Positions 52,888-61,727 of a stretch of 64,000 nt of DNA are shown here, one piece after another (the first letter of the stretch is position 1; each line of letters starts with the position of its first letter). Position numbers and translations under genes: made by a program. The notes under the pieces were generated by a model. It did no database searches. It had not been told where the DNA came from and worked only from the letters and a program-made list of their open reading frames with translations. The stretch is from an uncultured Hyphomicrobiales bacterium (GTDB lineage: Bacteria; Pseudomonadota; Alphaproteobacteria; Rhizobiales; Devosiaceae), in assembly GCA_903828145.1 (NCBI GenBank), contig CAIKKY010000006.1, positions 62,001 through 126,000 on the forward strand, read 5' to 3'.

Positions 52888-53547
52888 ATGACGACGCGTC
52901 GCATCATCATCGTTGACGACCATCCGCTGTTCCGCGCTGCCCTGCGCCAGACCCTCTCGGGCGGCGATCCGTCGATCCGGGTTGAGGAAGCCGGCGACCT
53001 CAGCGCCCTGTCGGCTGCACTCGAAAAAGACCGCGATTGCGATCTGGTGCTTCTGGATCTCAACATGCCCGGCACGCGCGGATTTTCGGGCCTGTTGCTG
53101 CTGAGGGCGCAATACCCGGAAATTCCGGTGATGATCATTTCGGCTGTGGAAGATGGCGCCACCATCCGGCGCGCCTTCGAGCTGGGGGCCGCAGGCTACC
53201 TGCACAAGTCCGTCGGCCCGACCGATATCCGCAAAGCGATAGAAATGGTGCTTTCGGGTGAAATCTACATGCCCGAAGGGCTCGACCTGCCCGAGGCCGA
53301 TGGTCAGTCGGCCCTGATGCAGCGCCTGTCGACGCTCACCCCGCAACAGATCCGCGTGCTGATGATGCTGTCGGACGGGCTGATGAACAAGCAGATTGCC
53401 TATGAGCTGAATATCTCCGAGGCGACCGTGAAGGCGCATGTCTCGGCGATCCTGCAAAAACTCGATGTGGATAGCCGCACCCAGGCGGTGATCGCTGCCG
53501 CGAAGATCGAAGAAGGCCAGTTCGACCTGCTGTTGCAGCCCGACTGA
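52888..53547 (+). CDS. NarL/LuxR-type response regulator
   Basis: A 219-residue two-domain regulator. Intact receiver: IIIVDDH, LVLLDLNMPG (phospho-acceptor Asp near residue 58), IISAVED and LHKS lysine. C-terminal LuxR HTH from about residue 145 (LTPQQIRVLMMLSDGLMNKQIAYELNISEATVKAHVSAILQKL). ATG 52888 is preceded by GAGGAC. It faces the hybrid histidine kinase gene (stop codons 4 bases apart), the typical pairing for this kinase class. Confidence 0.9.
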   Translation: MTTRRIIIVDDHPLFRAALRQTLSGGDPSIRVEEAGDLSALSAALEKDRDCDLVLLDLNMPGTRGFSGLLLLRAQYPEIPVMIISAVEDGATIRRAFELGAAGYLHKSVGPTDIRKAIEMVLSGEIYMPEGLDLPEADGQSALMQRLSTLTPQQIRVLMMLSDGLMNKQIAYELNISEATVKAHVSAILQKLDVDSRTQAVIAAAKIEEGQFDLLLQPD

Positions 53548-53550
53548 GCC

Positions 53551-55161
53551 TTAGGGCGCGCGTTTTCGCGCCGTCGTCAGCCCTGAAATCGTGGCGCGGA
53601 GCGCCGCCGGTTTCACTGGTTTGGTCACCACGGCTACCCCGCGTTCGCCCGCCAGGGCTCGCACCTCAGCGGTCCGGTCCGCCGTCACCAGGGCCGCCGG
53701 AAGGTGCCCGCCCACATTGTGGCGCAGCCATTCGATGGCATCGAGCCCCGATGTCTGGTCGAGGTGATAGTCCATCAGCACCAGATCGGGCAGCCAGCCC
53801 ATCAGCACCTGATCCTTGGCAATATCCTTGAGCGAGCGGGCCGAGCGCACATCGCAGCCCCAGCCCGACAGCAGACCCTCCATGGCATCGAGAATGGTCT
53901 TCTCATTATCGACGCACAGCACTTTGAGCCCATTGAGGTTGGATGCAGGCTCGCGCGCGGCCGGGGCCTCTGCTGTGCCCTGCCGTCCCAGCCGGACCAG
54001 CGGCAGGGTCAGCGAAAAGCGCGATCCCTTGCCCTCGATACTGTCGAGCTCGAGCGTCAGCCCGAGCGCCGAGACCAGCCGCTTGACGATGGAGAGCCCA
54101 AGCCCGAGCCCCTGCGCCATGCGCGCGCCGTGTTCCAGCCGGCTGAATTCGGCAAAGATCAGCGCGTGCTGATCCTTGTTGAAGCCAATGCCGGTATCCA
54201 TGACATCAAGCCGGATCCGCGTGCCCCGCCGCCTAAGGCCCACCAGCACGCGCCCGCCGGGCCGCGTATACTTGATGGCGTTCGACACCAGGTTCTGCAC
54301 AATGCGCCCGATCAGGGCCCGGTCGCCCAGCGAGCCGATACGGCTTGCGACCAGTTTCAGCTTCACGTCTTTCTTCCGCGCCAATGGCCCGAATTCCAGT
54401 TCGATTTTCCGCAGGATATCGGCCATGGCAAAGGGCGCCGAAACGGGGCGCAGCGCCCCCGCGTCAATGCGCGAAATATCGAGCAGCGCCGCCATGATTT
54501 CTTCAACTGCGGTCAGCGACGCCTCAATGGAATGGGCCAATTCATCAAGCCCCGTGCCGCCCGCGCGCTCAACCAGCGTGGCCGTGTAAAGCCGTGCCGC
54601 ATTGAGCGGTTGCAGCAGATCGTGGCTCGCCGCCGCGAGAAACCGCGTCTTGTCGCGGTTGGCGGCATCGGCCTTGGCCCGCGCCACTTCCAGTTCGGCA
54701 TTGAGCCGGGTGAGATCGGCGGTGCGGGCCTCGACGCGCCCTTCCAGCGATTGGTTGATCCCCGCCAGCTTGGTTTCGGCGTCCACCCGCGCGGTGACAT
54801 CGGCAAAGCTGATGATCAGCCCGCCATCGGGCAGGCGGGCTGAATGAAATTCGAGAACCTGGCCCCGTACCCCGGTGCGCTGGCTGATCGAGGCCCGCGA
54901 CTGGGTGAGGATGCGCATCCGGTCTACGGCCAGTTCAGTCGCATCGCCCGGGCCTAAATCGCCGCGCCGCGCCGCAAACAGCGCCATATCATAAAGCGCT
55001 GTGCCCGGCTGGCCGAGCGCATCGGGTAAATCCAGCAGCGTGCGATACCGGGCATTGGCGAGCGTCAGCCGCAGATCACGGTCGAACAGCGCAAGCCCTT
55101 CGGGGATATGATCCACCGCCTCGCGCAAGTCGACTTCGGGCCCTGCCGCCTGTTCTGCCAT
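53551..55161 (-). CDS. Hybrid histidine kinase (PAS, HisKA, HATPase, receiver)
   Basis: A 536-residue cytoplasmic kinase with no membrane segments. A PAS domain occupies residues about 8-115, followed by a coiled coil (NQSLEGRVEARTADLTRLNAEL). FLAAASHDLLQPLNAARLYTA carries the phospho-His; NLVSNAIKYT, DTGIGFNKD and GLGLSIVKRLV are the N, G1 and G2 boxes. The C-terminal receiver is intact (VDNE, MDYHLD, VTAD, TKPV). The likely partner is the opposite LuxR-type regulator. ATG 55161 (MAEQAAG) is preferred; the frame continues 38 codons upstream to GTG 55275, so the start is uncertain. Confidence 0.86.
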   Translation of the reverse strand: MAEQAAGPEVDLREAVDHIPEGLALFDRDLRLTLANARYRTLLDLPDALGQPGTALYDMALFAARRGDLGPGDATELAVDRMRILTQSRASISQRTGVRGQVLEFHSARLPDGGLIISFADVTARVDAETKLAGINQSLEGRVEARTADLTRLNAELEVARAKADAANRDKTRFLAAASHDLLQPLNAARLYTATLVERAGGTGLDELAHSIEASLTAVEEIMAALLDISRIDAGALRPVSAPFAMADILRKIELEFGPLARKKDVKLKLVASRIGSLGDRALIGRIVQNLVSNAIKYTRPGGRVLVGLRRRGTRIRLDVMDTGIGFNKDQHALIFAEFSRLEHGARMAQGLGLGLSIVKRLVSALGLTLELDSIEGKGSRFSLTLPLVRLGRQGTAEAPAAREPASNLNGLKVLCVDNEKTILDAMEGLLSGWGCDVRSARSLKDIAKDQVLMGWLPDLVLMDYHLDQTSGLDAIEWLRHNVGGHLPAALVTADRTAEVRALAGERGVAVVTKPVKPAALRATISGLTTARKRAP

Positions 55162-55335
55162 GGTCACCAATTCCGCGCGCCGCAAGCGGGCTGTTGCGGC
55201 AAATATCGGCCTCGCCGGGCCTTGGGGCAAGGGCGCATAAAGTCGGTATCCGCCCGCGTCCCCCTCCGCGTTCACCCGCTCTCAACCTTGGGCCGGATCA
55301 GGCGCAGGCTCGCCGCGTCAACTGTGGAGGGGCAA

Positions 55336-55800
55336 ATGTTCAAGGAATTTCGTGATTTCGCCTTGCGCGGCAATGTTCTCGATCTCGCCATCGGCGTGAT
55401 CATCGGCGCCGCCTTCGGGGCCATCGTCTCATCGCTCGTCGATGATGTGTTCATGCCAGTGGTCGGGCTGGTGCTTTCGGGCCTCGATTTTTCGAACCTG
55501 TTTCTGGTTCTCAGCAACCCCGACAACGTACCCGTGCCCTCACTGGTCGCGGCCAAAGCCGCCGGGGTGGCCACGCTCAACTACGGGCTCTTCATCAACG
55601 CCACGGTGAAGTTCGCCATCATCGCCTTCGTTTTGTTTCTTGTGGTCAAGGGCATCAACCGCTTCCGGGTTAAAGAGGCCGAACTCCCCGCCGCTCCGCC
55701 CGCCCCCACAACGAGCGAAAAGCTCCTGTCCGAAATCCGGGATCTGCTGCGAACGCGCGGGAGATGGTTCGGGGAGAGGGGGGTCAGTTTAGGAAAATAA
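55336..55800 (+). CDS. mscL: Large-conductance mechanosensitive channel
   Basis: A 154-residue MscL. The N-terminal amphipathic helix MFKEFRDFALRGNVLDLAIGVIIGAAFGAIV and the FINATVKFAIIAFVLFLVVKGINR second helix are textbook. The periplasmic loop is normal; the C-terminal helix bundle is longer than in E. coli and ends in an Arg-rich tail (LLRTRGRWFGERG). ATG 55336 follows GGAGGGG. Protects against osmotic downshock. Confidence 0.95.
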   Translation: MFKEFRDFALRGNVLDLAIGVIIGAAFGAIVSSLVDDVFMPVVGLVLSGLDFSNLFLVLSNPDNVPVPSLVAAKAAGVATLNYGLFINATVKFAIIAFVLFLVVKGINRFRVKEAELPAAPPAPTTSEKLLSEIRDLLRTRGRWFGERGVSLGK

Positions 55801-56119
55801 TCCTTTACCGTCCCTGATACACGCATTTATACCTAGAGAGCCCCGGGCCGGTCAATGCCGAACCGGCACGGGGCGGATGGTTTTATGCCGTAAGGGGGCG
55901 GGGATTTCCCCCTGGTTTGCTGCTCATCAACACTGCCCCAGGTGATGGGGCGGTTCATGCCTCTGCTCACCCGCTCCGCTGCGGGGCGGCACCCTATTGC
56001 CTGCTGAGACCGGGGCCTATTCGGCCTGTTCCTGTTCCTGTTCCTGTTCCTGTTCCTGTTCCTGTTCCTGTTCCTGTTCCTGTTCCTGTTGCGTGATTTT
56101 ATTGCCTGAGGAGATTGCC
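55801..56119. other. Intergenic region with hexanucleotide microsatellite
   Basis: 319 bases between mscL and the FixJ-like gene. Several GC hairpins occur (for example GCCCCA-GGTGA-TGGGGC near 55933 and GGGGATTTCCCC near 55900), then the CCTGTT array. No convincing gene is seen; the extended frame through the array is discussed under the regulator. Confidence 0.5.
56025..56090. repeat. Microsatellite (CCTGTT)x11
   Basis: Eleven perfect tandem copies of the six-base unit CCTGTT, 66 bases in all, ending 29 bases before the GTG start of the FixJ-like gene. In the regulator frame it would read alternating Cys-Ser; on the other strand alternating Gln-Glu. Copy number changes would keep any frame but alter promoter or leader length. 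Confidence 0.97.
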
Positions 56120-56755
56120 GTGACCGACACCCGATATTTCCCGTCTTTCCTCACCCGCCCGCGCCTTGTGCACATTGTGGGGCCCAATCGGGCCGCCGAT
56201 GAGGAGATGAGCGTGGTGCTGCGCCTTGAGGGGTTTGACACGGCGCTCTCGTACGATCCGTCGGGGTTTCTGGAGGCCGCGCGCCGCCGGGTGCCGGACG
56301 CCGTACTCATCAATCTGCGGCAGGAGGGGATGAGCGGCGTCGAGCTGATCCGCCTTATCCGTGCCCAGCGTCGCACGGCGCTCCTGTTTCTCATCGAGGA
56401 GGAGCCGGAAATCCATTCGGCCGTCGATGCGGTGAAGGCCGGTGCTGCCGATGTGTTCACCCGGCCGGTGGATATTGAACTGCTGGTTCGGCGCCTGCGC
56501 GAGGAATTGCGCAAGGGTGTTGAGCTGAACAGGGGCGAGGCTCAGGGCCCGAGCGTCGAGGGGCGTGGTCTGCCGCGGCTGACCCCGCGCGAGCGGCAGG
56601 TGCTCGATCTCATTTCCAATGGCCAATCCAACAAGCAGGCCGGGCGCGAACTGGGGATTTCGCCGCGCACCATTGAGGTGCACCGGGCCCGGGTCATGGA
56701 AAAGCTGGGCGCGCGCAATACCGCCGAGCTGCTGCGCATCCTGCTCACGCCCTAG
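56120..56755 (+). CDS. FixJ-like regulator with degenerate receiver domain
   Basis: A 211-residue protein. C-terminal LuxR/FixJ HTH from about residue 150 (LTPRERQVLDLISNGQSNKQAGRELGISPRTIEVHRARVMEKL) is intact. The N-terminal domain aligns with a FixJ receiver (MSGVELIRLIRAQ..., AVDAVKAGAADVFTRPVD) but lacks the key residues: the acidic pair is GP (VHIVGPN), the phospho-acceptor is Asn (VLINLRQEG), and the Lys is Arg (FTRPVD). It therefore should not be phosphorylated in the usual way. GTG 56120 is seven bases after GAGGAG. An upstream start would include a (Cys-Ser)n run. Confidence 0.8.
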   Translation: MTDTRYFPSFLTRPRLVHIVGPNRAADEEMSVVLRLEGFDTALSYDPSGFLEAARRRVPDAVLINLRQEGMSGVELIRLIRAQRRTALLFLIEEEPEIHSAVDAVKAGAADVFTRPVDIELLVRRLREELRKGVELNRGEAQGPSVEGRGLPRLTPRERQVLDLISNGQSNKQAGRELGISPRTIEVHRARVMEKLGARNTAELLRILLTP

Positions 56756-56831
56756 CCGCAAAACGGGCCGTGAGCGATGTGCCACCGGCCCCGAAACGCG
56801 GAGAGAATAGACGCGAGCCGCGCCCCTGGCC

Positions 56832-58112
56832 TCAGCCGCCGACGCTGGGGAGGGTGAGTTCGCCGACCCTCAGCCGATCCGCCGTGACTTTGATCGGCGG
56901 CTGCTCACGCGGCAATTCGAGCCCCGTCCACACACTGACCAGCGCGTCGGTCAGATGCGCGATCATCGCATCGTCATGGAGCGGTGTGGGGGTGATCCGC
57001 AGCCGTTCGGTGCCCTTGGGCACGGTGGGGTAATTGATCGGCTGAATGTAGATATTGTGTTTTTCCAGCAGCATGTCGCTGGCGGCCTTGCACAGCCGCG
57101 CATCGCCGACAATCAGCGGCACGATATGCGTTGTGGTCGCAAGCACCGGCAGACCCGCCGCAGTGAGGCTGTCCTTGGTGCGCTGCGCCTGGCGCTGATG
57201 CGCCTCACGCTCGATAATCGAGCCCTTGAGATGCTCGATGGAGGCCCGCGCTGCCGCACAAAGCGCCGGGGGCAGGGCCGTGGTGAAAATGAATTCCGGC
57301 GCATAGGACCGCACCGCATCGATAATCGCCCGGTTGGCAGCAATATAGCCGCCCATCACGCCAAACCCCTTGGCCAGCGTGCCTTCGATGATGTCGATAC
57401 GCTCCATCAGCCCGTCGCGGTCGGCAATGCCGCCGCCACGCGGCCCGTACATGCCCACGGCATGCACTTCGTCGATATAGGTCAGCGCGCCGAACTCTTC
57501 GGCGAGGTCGCAGATCTCTTTGATCGGGGCGAGATCGCCATCCATCGAATAAACAGATTCAAAGACGATGAGCTTGGGCCGCTTACGATCCACTCCCGAC
57601 AGCAGTTCGCGCAGGTGCGCGAGGTCATTGTGCCGGAAAATCTGCTTGGGCATGCCCGATTGCCGCACGCCCTGGATCATCGAAGCGTGGTTCAGCTGAT
57701 CGGAAAAGATGACGCACTCGGGCAGCAGCCGGGCAATGGTCGAAATCGCTGCCTCGTTGGAGACAAAGCCCGAGGTGAACACGAGCGCCGCATCCTTGCG
57801 GTGCAGGTCCGCGAGCGAACGCTCCAGCTCGACCAGCGGGCGGTTGGTGCCCGAAATATTGCGCGTGCCGCCCGCGCCCACGCCCATGGCGCCGGCCGTA
57901 CGCTGCATGGCCTCGATCACTTTTTCGTGCTGGCCCATGCCGAGATAGTCATTGGAGCACCAGATGGTGATTTCGCGGGCGTTATCGGCCTGGTCGCGGA
58001 ACAGCGCGCGGGGGAATCGACCTGCGATCCGCTCGACATCAGCAAAGACCCGGTAACGCTTCTCCTGCCGGAGTGCATCGACGGCATCTTCGAAAAACCC
58101 GCGATAGTCCAT
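56832..58112 (-). CDS. hemA: 5-aminolevulinate synthase
   Basis: A 426-residue PLP enzyme that condenses glycine and succinyl-CoA, the first step of heme synthesis by the Shemin route used in alphaproteobacteria. NDYLGMGQH near residue 55, [11 protein letters not shown] near 80, [11 protein letters not shown] near 136, [16 protein letters not shown] near 211, and the PLP lysine in [13 protein letters not shown] near 244 are all present. ATG 58112. An FNR-like box lies about 78 bases upstream, consistent with the oxygen control of hemA known in relatives. Confidence 0.95.
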   Translation of the reverse strand: MDYRGFFEDAVDALRQEKRYRVFADVERIAGRFPRALFRDQADNAREITIWCSNDYLGMGQHEKVIEAMQRTAGAMGVGAGGTRNISGTNRPLVELERSLADLHRKDAALVFTSGFVSNEAAISTIARLLPECVIFSDQLNHASMIQGVRQSGMPKQIFRHNDLAHLRELLSGVDRKRPKLIVFESVYSMDGDLAPIKEICDLAEEFGALTYIDEVHAVGMYGPRGGGIADRDGLMERIDIIEGTLAKGFGVMGGYIAANRAIIDAVRSYAPEFIFTTALPPALCAAARASIEHLKGSIIEREAHQRQAQRTKDSLTAAGLPVLATTTHIVPLIVGDARLCKAASDMLLEKHNIYIQPINYPTVPKGTERLRITPTPLHDDAMIAHLTDALVSVWTGLELPREQPPIKVTADRLRVGELTLPSVGG

Positions 58113-58183
58113 CTCACGAACCTTTCCCGTTGGCCTGTGTCAGGCCATGACGACCACAGCTACATAGGAGCGTCTCCGCCCCG

Positions 58184-58197
58184 ATGACATAGGTCAA
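58184..58197 (-). promoter_or_regulatory. FNR/FixK-like box upstream of hemA
   Basis: On the reverse strand TTGACCTATGTCAT matches TTGA-N6-TCAA with one mismatch. Its centre is 78 bases before the hemA ATG; TATGTA, a -10-like element, lies 17 bases downstream, slightly close for a class II site. Oxygen-responsive control of hemA by FNR-type proteins is established in Rhodobacter and rhizobia. Confidence 0.5.
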
Positions 58198-58377
58198 TTC
58201 GCCGCGAGCTGCCAACCGGTCAAACGACGGCTTGGCCACTATAAGAGGTTTTACACATTTCGTCTCCGTGCAGACGGGTTTCCAGCCGTCAGGGCGGGCG
58301 GCTTGTCCTTACGCACAACCCGGGCTAAACCCTTGCCTCACATACTCAGTTGTTCCGTGATCGAGGGGGTCACCGCC

Positions 58378-59148
58378 ATGAATGAACTCGCTACCTATCC
58401 CAGTCTCAAGGGCATGCCCGTGATCGTGTCGGGCGGCGCCAGCGGCATCGGCGAGGGCATTGTCCGTGAGTTTGCCGCGCAGGGCGCCAAGGTCGGCTTT
58501 GTCGATATTAACGCTGAAGCCGGCGAGGCCGTCGCGGCCGAGTTGACCAAGGCCGGTCATACCGTGCGGTTCATCGCCTGCGATATCACCAATACGGCCG
58601 CCTATAAGGAAGCGATTGCGACCTTTGAGCGGGCCCATGGCCCATGCCTATCGCTTGTTAACAATGCCGCCCATGATGAGCGTCACCGCATTGCCGACGT
58701 GACAGAGGCGTTTTGGGATAACCGGATCGCGGTTAACCTCAAGCACGCCTTCTTTGCCGCCCAGGCCGTCGCGCCGGGGATGATCGCTGCCAAGCGCGGC
58801 TCGATCATCAATTTCGGCTCGGTGAGCTGGATGATCAAATCGCCTGAACTGACGGTCTACACCGCCGCCAAGGCCGCCATGCATGGCATGAGCCGCTCGA
58901 TGGCGAAGGAATGGGGTCCGCACAACATCCGCTGCAACACGCTGGTGCCGGGCTGGATCATGACCGAGCGTCAGCTGACCCATTGGGTCGATGCCGAAGC
59001 CAACAAGCGCATCGACGCCGAGCAGTGCCTGCCGGGCCGCCTCTATCCGGTCGACATTGCGCGTATGGTGCTGTTCCTGGCCGCCGATGATTCAAAAATG
59101 ATCACGGCGCAGGCCTTTGTCGTTGATGGCGGCTGGGCCAATTATTGA
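58378..59148 (+). CDS. Short-chain dehydrogenase/reductase
   Basis: A 256-residue classical SDR: SGGASGIGEG near residue 19, FVDIN acidic NAD-preferring residue after beta-2, NNAAHDERHRI near 94 (Ala replacing the usual Gly in NNAG) and YTAAKAAMHGMSRSMAKEWGP near 160. The sequence resembles sugar (arabinose/fucose/galactose) 1-dehydrogenases of this superfamily, but the substrate is unknown. ATG 58378 follows GAGGGGG nine bases upstream. Ends DGGWANY. Confidence 0.85.
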   Translation: MNELATYPSLKGMPVIVSGGASGIGEGIVREFAAQGAKVGFVDINAEAGEAVAAELTKAGHTVRFIACDITNTAAYKEAIATFERAHGPCLSLVNNAAHDERHRIADVTEAFWDNRIAVNLKHAFFAAQAVAPGMIAAKRGSIINFGSVSWMIKSPELTVYTAAKAAMHGMSRSMAKEWGPHNIRCNTLVPGWIMTERQLTHWVDAEANKRIDAEQCLPGRLYPVDIARMVLFLAADDSKMITAQAFVVDGGWANY

Positions 59149-59249
59149 TCGTTCGCGGGCCGGGTGCCGTCAGGTGATCCCGGCCCTCGACACCGTGCTG
59201 CCGCAATTTGCCGTAAAAACGCAGTCGGGTTTCCATTGAGGGTATTGCC

Positions 59250-59921
59250 ATGCGCACGAAGCTTGTTCTCGCCGGTCTTGCGGCCCTGTCACTGTCGCTC
59301 AGCGGCTGTACGTCGCTCAACCCGTTCACCGGTGAGCAGCAGCTCTCGAATACGGCGGGTGGTGCTTTAATTGGCGTCGGCGGCGGTGCCGTGGTCGGCG
59401 GCATTTTGGGCGCAGCGACCGGCAATGATCCGCGCGTCAGTGCGCTGATCGGTGCGGGCATCGGCGGCCTCACCGGCGCAGCCGTGGGCAATTACATGGA
59501 CCAGCAGGAATCCGAACTGCGCGCCCAGTTGCAGGGCACCGGCGTTTCGGTGACGCGTGTGGGCCAGCAGATCATCCTCAACATGCCCTCCAACATCACT
59601 TTCGCCGTCGATTCCTCGACCATCCAGCCGCAGTTCTCTGAAACGCTGGTGTCGGTGGCGCTGGTGCTGAAGAAGTTCAACAAGACTGTGGTTGATGTTT
59701 ACGGCTACACCGATGCGACGGGCTCGGACACCTACAATCTCGATCTGAGCCAGCGCCGGGCCACATCGGTGGCGACCATGCTGGCGAGCCAGGGCGTCGA
59801 CCAGCGCCGGTTCTACATCACGGGCAAGGGCGAGGCCGATCCGATCTCGTCTAATGCCACCGAATCGGGCCGGCAGCAGAATCGCCGCGTTGAAATCCAG
59901 ATTTCGCCCATTCAGGGCTGA
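59250..59921 (+). CDS. OmpA-family lipoprotein with glycine-zipper
   Basis: A 223-residue outer-membrane lipoprotein. Lipobox LSGC ends the signal peptide at Cys 20. A glycine-zipper segment (GGALIGVGGGAVVGGILGA and AGIGGLTGAAVG) spans residues about 37-85. The C-terminal OmpA domain shows FAVDSSTIQP near 115, VYGYTDATGSDTYNLDLSQRRA near 150 with peptidoglycan-contact Asp/Arg, and NRRVEIQI at the end. Resembles YiaD. Probably tethers the outer membrane to the wall. ATG 59250. A strong terminator follows. Confidence 0.9.
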   Translation: MRTKLVLAGLAALSLSLSGCTSLNPFTGEQQLSNTAGGALIGVGGGAVVGGILGAATGNDPRVSALIGAGIGGLTGAAVGNYMDQQESELRAQLQGTGVSVTRVGQQIILNMPSNITFAVDSSTIQPQFSETLVSVALVLKKFNKTVVDVYGYTDATGSDTYNLDLSQRRATSVATMLASQGVDQRRFYITGKGEADPISSNATESGRQQNRRVEIQISPIQG

Positions 59922-59943
59922 TCGGCTGCGGCACTGAAGAAAC

Positions 59944-59978
59944 AGGCGCTCGCCCCCTGCGGGGTGGGCGCCTTTTTT
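59944..59978 (+). terminator. Intrinsic terminator after the OmpA-type gene
   Basis: Arms AGGCGC (59944-59949) and GCGCCT (59968-59973) extend inward through GCCCC/GGGG pairing and are followed by a T-run (59973-59978). Located 23 bases after the stop codon. Confidence 0.85.
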
Positions 59979-59980
59979 GT

Positions 59981-60670
59981 TCACGCGCGCACCACGATCC
60001 GGCTGCCCCGCGGCACCCGGGCATAAAGATCGATCACATCCTGATTGATGAGCCGCACACAGCCCGATGACACGGCCTGCCCGATGGACCAACTCTCCGG
60101 CGTGCCATGGATGCGGTAGATCGTGTCGCGGCCCTGGCTGAAGATATAGAGCCCCCGCGCGCCAAGCGGATTGTCGAGCCCCCCGGGCATGCCTGCCGCC
60201 CATTGCCGGGTTTCCGGCTGGCGGGCGAGCATCTGCCGGGGCGGCGTCCAGGTGGGCCAGGGTGCCTTGCGCCCGACATAGCCATCGCCCGCCCAGGTGA
60301 AGCCGTCGCGCCCGATGCCGACGCCATAGCGGATTGCCCGTCCGCCTTCGCGCACGAGGTAAAGATAGCGCAGCCCGGTGGCCACAACGATGGTGCCCGG
60401 CACTTCGCCCGTGGGGTCCGCCACTTCGGTGCGCCAGAATTGCTCGGGCACCTGGGTGAGATCAACGGCAGGGATGACGAAGCCATTGTCGACGGTCTGG
60501 CCATAAATCTGCCGGTAATAATCCGGAATCCGGGGCCCGGGCTCGGCGCCCATCCCGAAGGGTCCCGTGCTGGCGCAGCCCGCGACCAGGCTCGCCACCA
60601 GACCCGCGCCCAAGCCGCCCAAGACCGCGCGCCGGTCAAGACGCGCGCCATCCCCAATAATCCGCTGCAC
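59981..60670 (-). CDS. L,D-transpeptidase (YkuD) lipoprotein
   Basis: A 229-residue periplasmic enzyme that forms 3-3 peptidoglycan cross-links or attaches proteins to the wall. Near the N-terminus DRRAVLGG resembles a Tat motif and VAGC at about Cys 32 a lipobox, so it may be a lipoprotein. The YkuD active site is HGTPESWSIGQAVSSGCVRLIN near residue 188, with His, Ser-x-Gly-Cys and Arg in order. GTG 60670 has GGGGG seven bases upstream; the frame extends to TTG 60688. Convergent with the OmpA-type gene. Confidence 0.88.
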   Translation of the reverse strand: MQRIIGDGARLDRRAVLGGLGAGLVASLVAGCASTGPFGMGAEPGPRIPDYYRQIYGQTVDNGFVIPAVDLTQVPEQFWRTEVADPTGEVPGTIVVATGLRYLYLVREGGRAIRYGVGIGRDGFTWAGDGYVGRKAPWPTWTPPRQMLARQPETRQWAAGMPGGLDNPLGARGLYIFSQGRDTIYRIHGTPESWSIGQAVSSGCVRLINQDVIDLYARVPRGSRIVVRA

Positions 60671-60752
60671 TAAAAGCCCCCTGTTCAATCAGGAGCTAAA
60701 CGCCGCGTGGCCCGGCGGGTTCCGCGCGGGGTCGCGGGGGCGTGGCGGGGTT

Positions 60753-61580
60753 TCAGGCGTTTGCGAAAGCGCGGCGGGCGATGTCGCGCAGCATCAGGCT
60801 TTCGCTCCAGCGGTCCGTCAGGTCTTCGCCATCCGCGCCGGTAATGGCATAGGGGCGCGGCCCGAGTTCGCACTGGAACGTCAGTACGGCATCGGGGGCC
60901 GAGCGCGCCTTCCAATCGGCAAAGCCCCAGCGCCACCAGGCCTCAAATTGCGCGACATAATCCTGATGCTGCGGGAAGCTGAGCGGCACCTGCACCTGCT
61001 CCGAATTGGCCACGCGGCCATGATAGGCTTCGGCCCGGCTGAGGATGCGCCGCATGCGCGCTTCGGTTTCCGCCGTGATCGGCAACCCGATTTCACGGGC
61101 CACGACATAATGGCTGAGATCAGCCGTCAGCGTCAGCTCGGGCACGGCGTCGATGAGGTCGAGCGTGACGAGAAGATCATTGGTCATGCGGTCGCGATGG
61201 GTTTCCACATGCACCGGAAAGGGCGCGTCGGCGATCAGCCGCACCCAGCCCTCGGCCACCTTCACCGCTTCGCTGAGGGTTGCCGGGCGCAATTGCGGCT
61301 GAATATCGAGATGATGCACCCCGTGTTTGGCGCCCCAGTCGAGGATCGGCTTCAGGCTTTCGATATCTGTCGGAAACACCACGCCTTCGACGATGAGTCC
61401 CCGGGCCCGTGCGCCTGCGCAGATGGTCCGCGCATCATCTTCGGTGAAAAACCCGCCGCCCACGCCATCAAACCCGGCAGCGGCGATCTCATCGAGATAG
61501 GTCTCGAGCGGGCGCACCGGCTCCCGCCCCTTGATGTAATCCATGCCCCACAGGGTCTGCAGGATCTTCAGCTCAGCCAT
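60753..61580 (-). CDS. Sugar phosphate isomerase/epimerase-like TIM barrel
   Basis: A 275-residue AP-endonuclease-2/xylose-isomerase-like TIM barrel. Clues are [10 protein letters not shown] at the start, [17 protein letters not shown] near 33, [11 protein letters not shown] near 88, [14 protein letters not shown] near 123 with metal Glu/His, [15 protein letters not shown] near 150, and a final [11 protein letters not shown]. Family members isomerise or epimerise sugars and inositol derivatives. The GTMTNDLL-type motif and the ROK kinase 0.8 kb away hint at carbohydrate metabolism; the substrate is unknown. Confidence 0.8.
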   Translation of the reverse strand: MAELKILQTLWGMDYIKGREPVRPLETYLDEIAAAGFDGVGGGFFTEDDARTICAGARARGLIVEGVVFPTDIESLKPILDWGAKHGVHHLDIQPQLRPATLSEAVKVAEGWVRLIADAPFPVHVETHRDRMTNDLLVTLDLIDAVPELTLTADLSHYVVAREIGLPITAETEARMRRILSRAEAYHGRVANSEQVQVPLSFPQHQDYVAQFEAWWRWGFADWKARSAPDAVLTFQCELGPRPYAITGADGEDLTDRWSESLMLRDIARRAFANA

Positions 61581-61727
61581 TCACGCCCCCTCGTTACGCG
61601 CCAACCCTGACACGGGCGATGCTGCCCCTCAACCATTCGATGTGAACTGCATTGTGCAGGGGCCTTACTTTTGCGCCGATCTACGCCCATATTGCGTGAA
61701 ATATCGTTGGCAGCGAGTGCACCGTTC

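Noticed and set aside
56025-56090. CRISPR array
   Set aside because: Unit is six bases with no spacers; it is a simple tandem repeat.
55997-56119. Start of the FixJ-like gene upstream of the microsatellite, giving a (Cys-Ser)n N-terminus
   Set aside because: GTG 56120 has a good ribosome-binding site and begins just before the conserved domain. The longer start is kept only as a possibility.
56017-56514. Reverse-strand frame with alternating Gln-Glu repeats
   Set aside because: It is antisense to the FixJ-like gene and the repeat arises directly from the CCTGTT array; no ribosome-binding site or domain.
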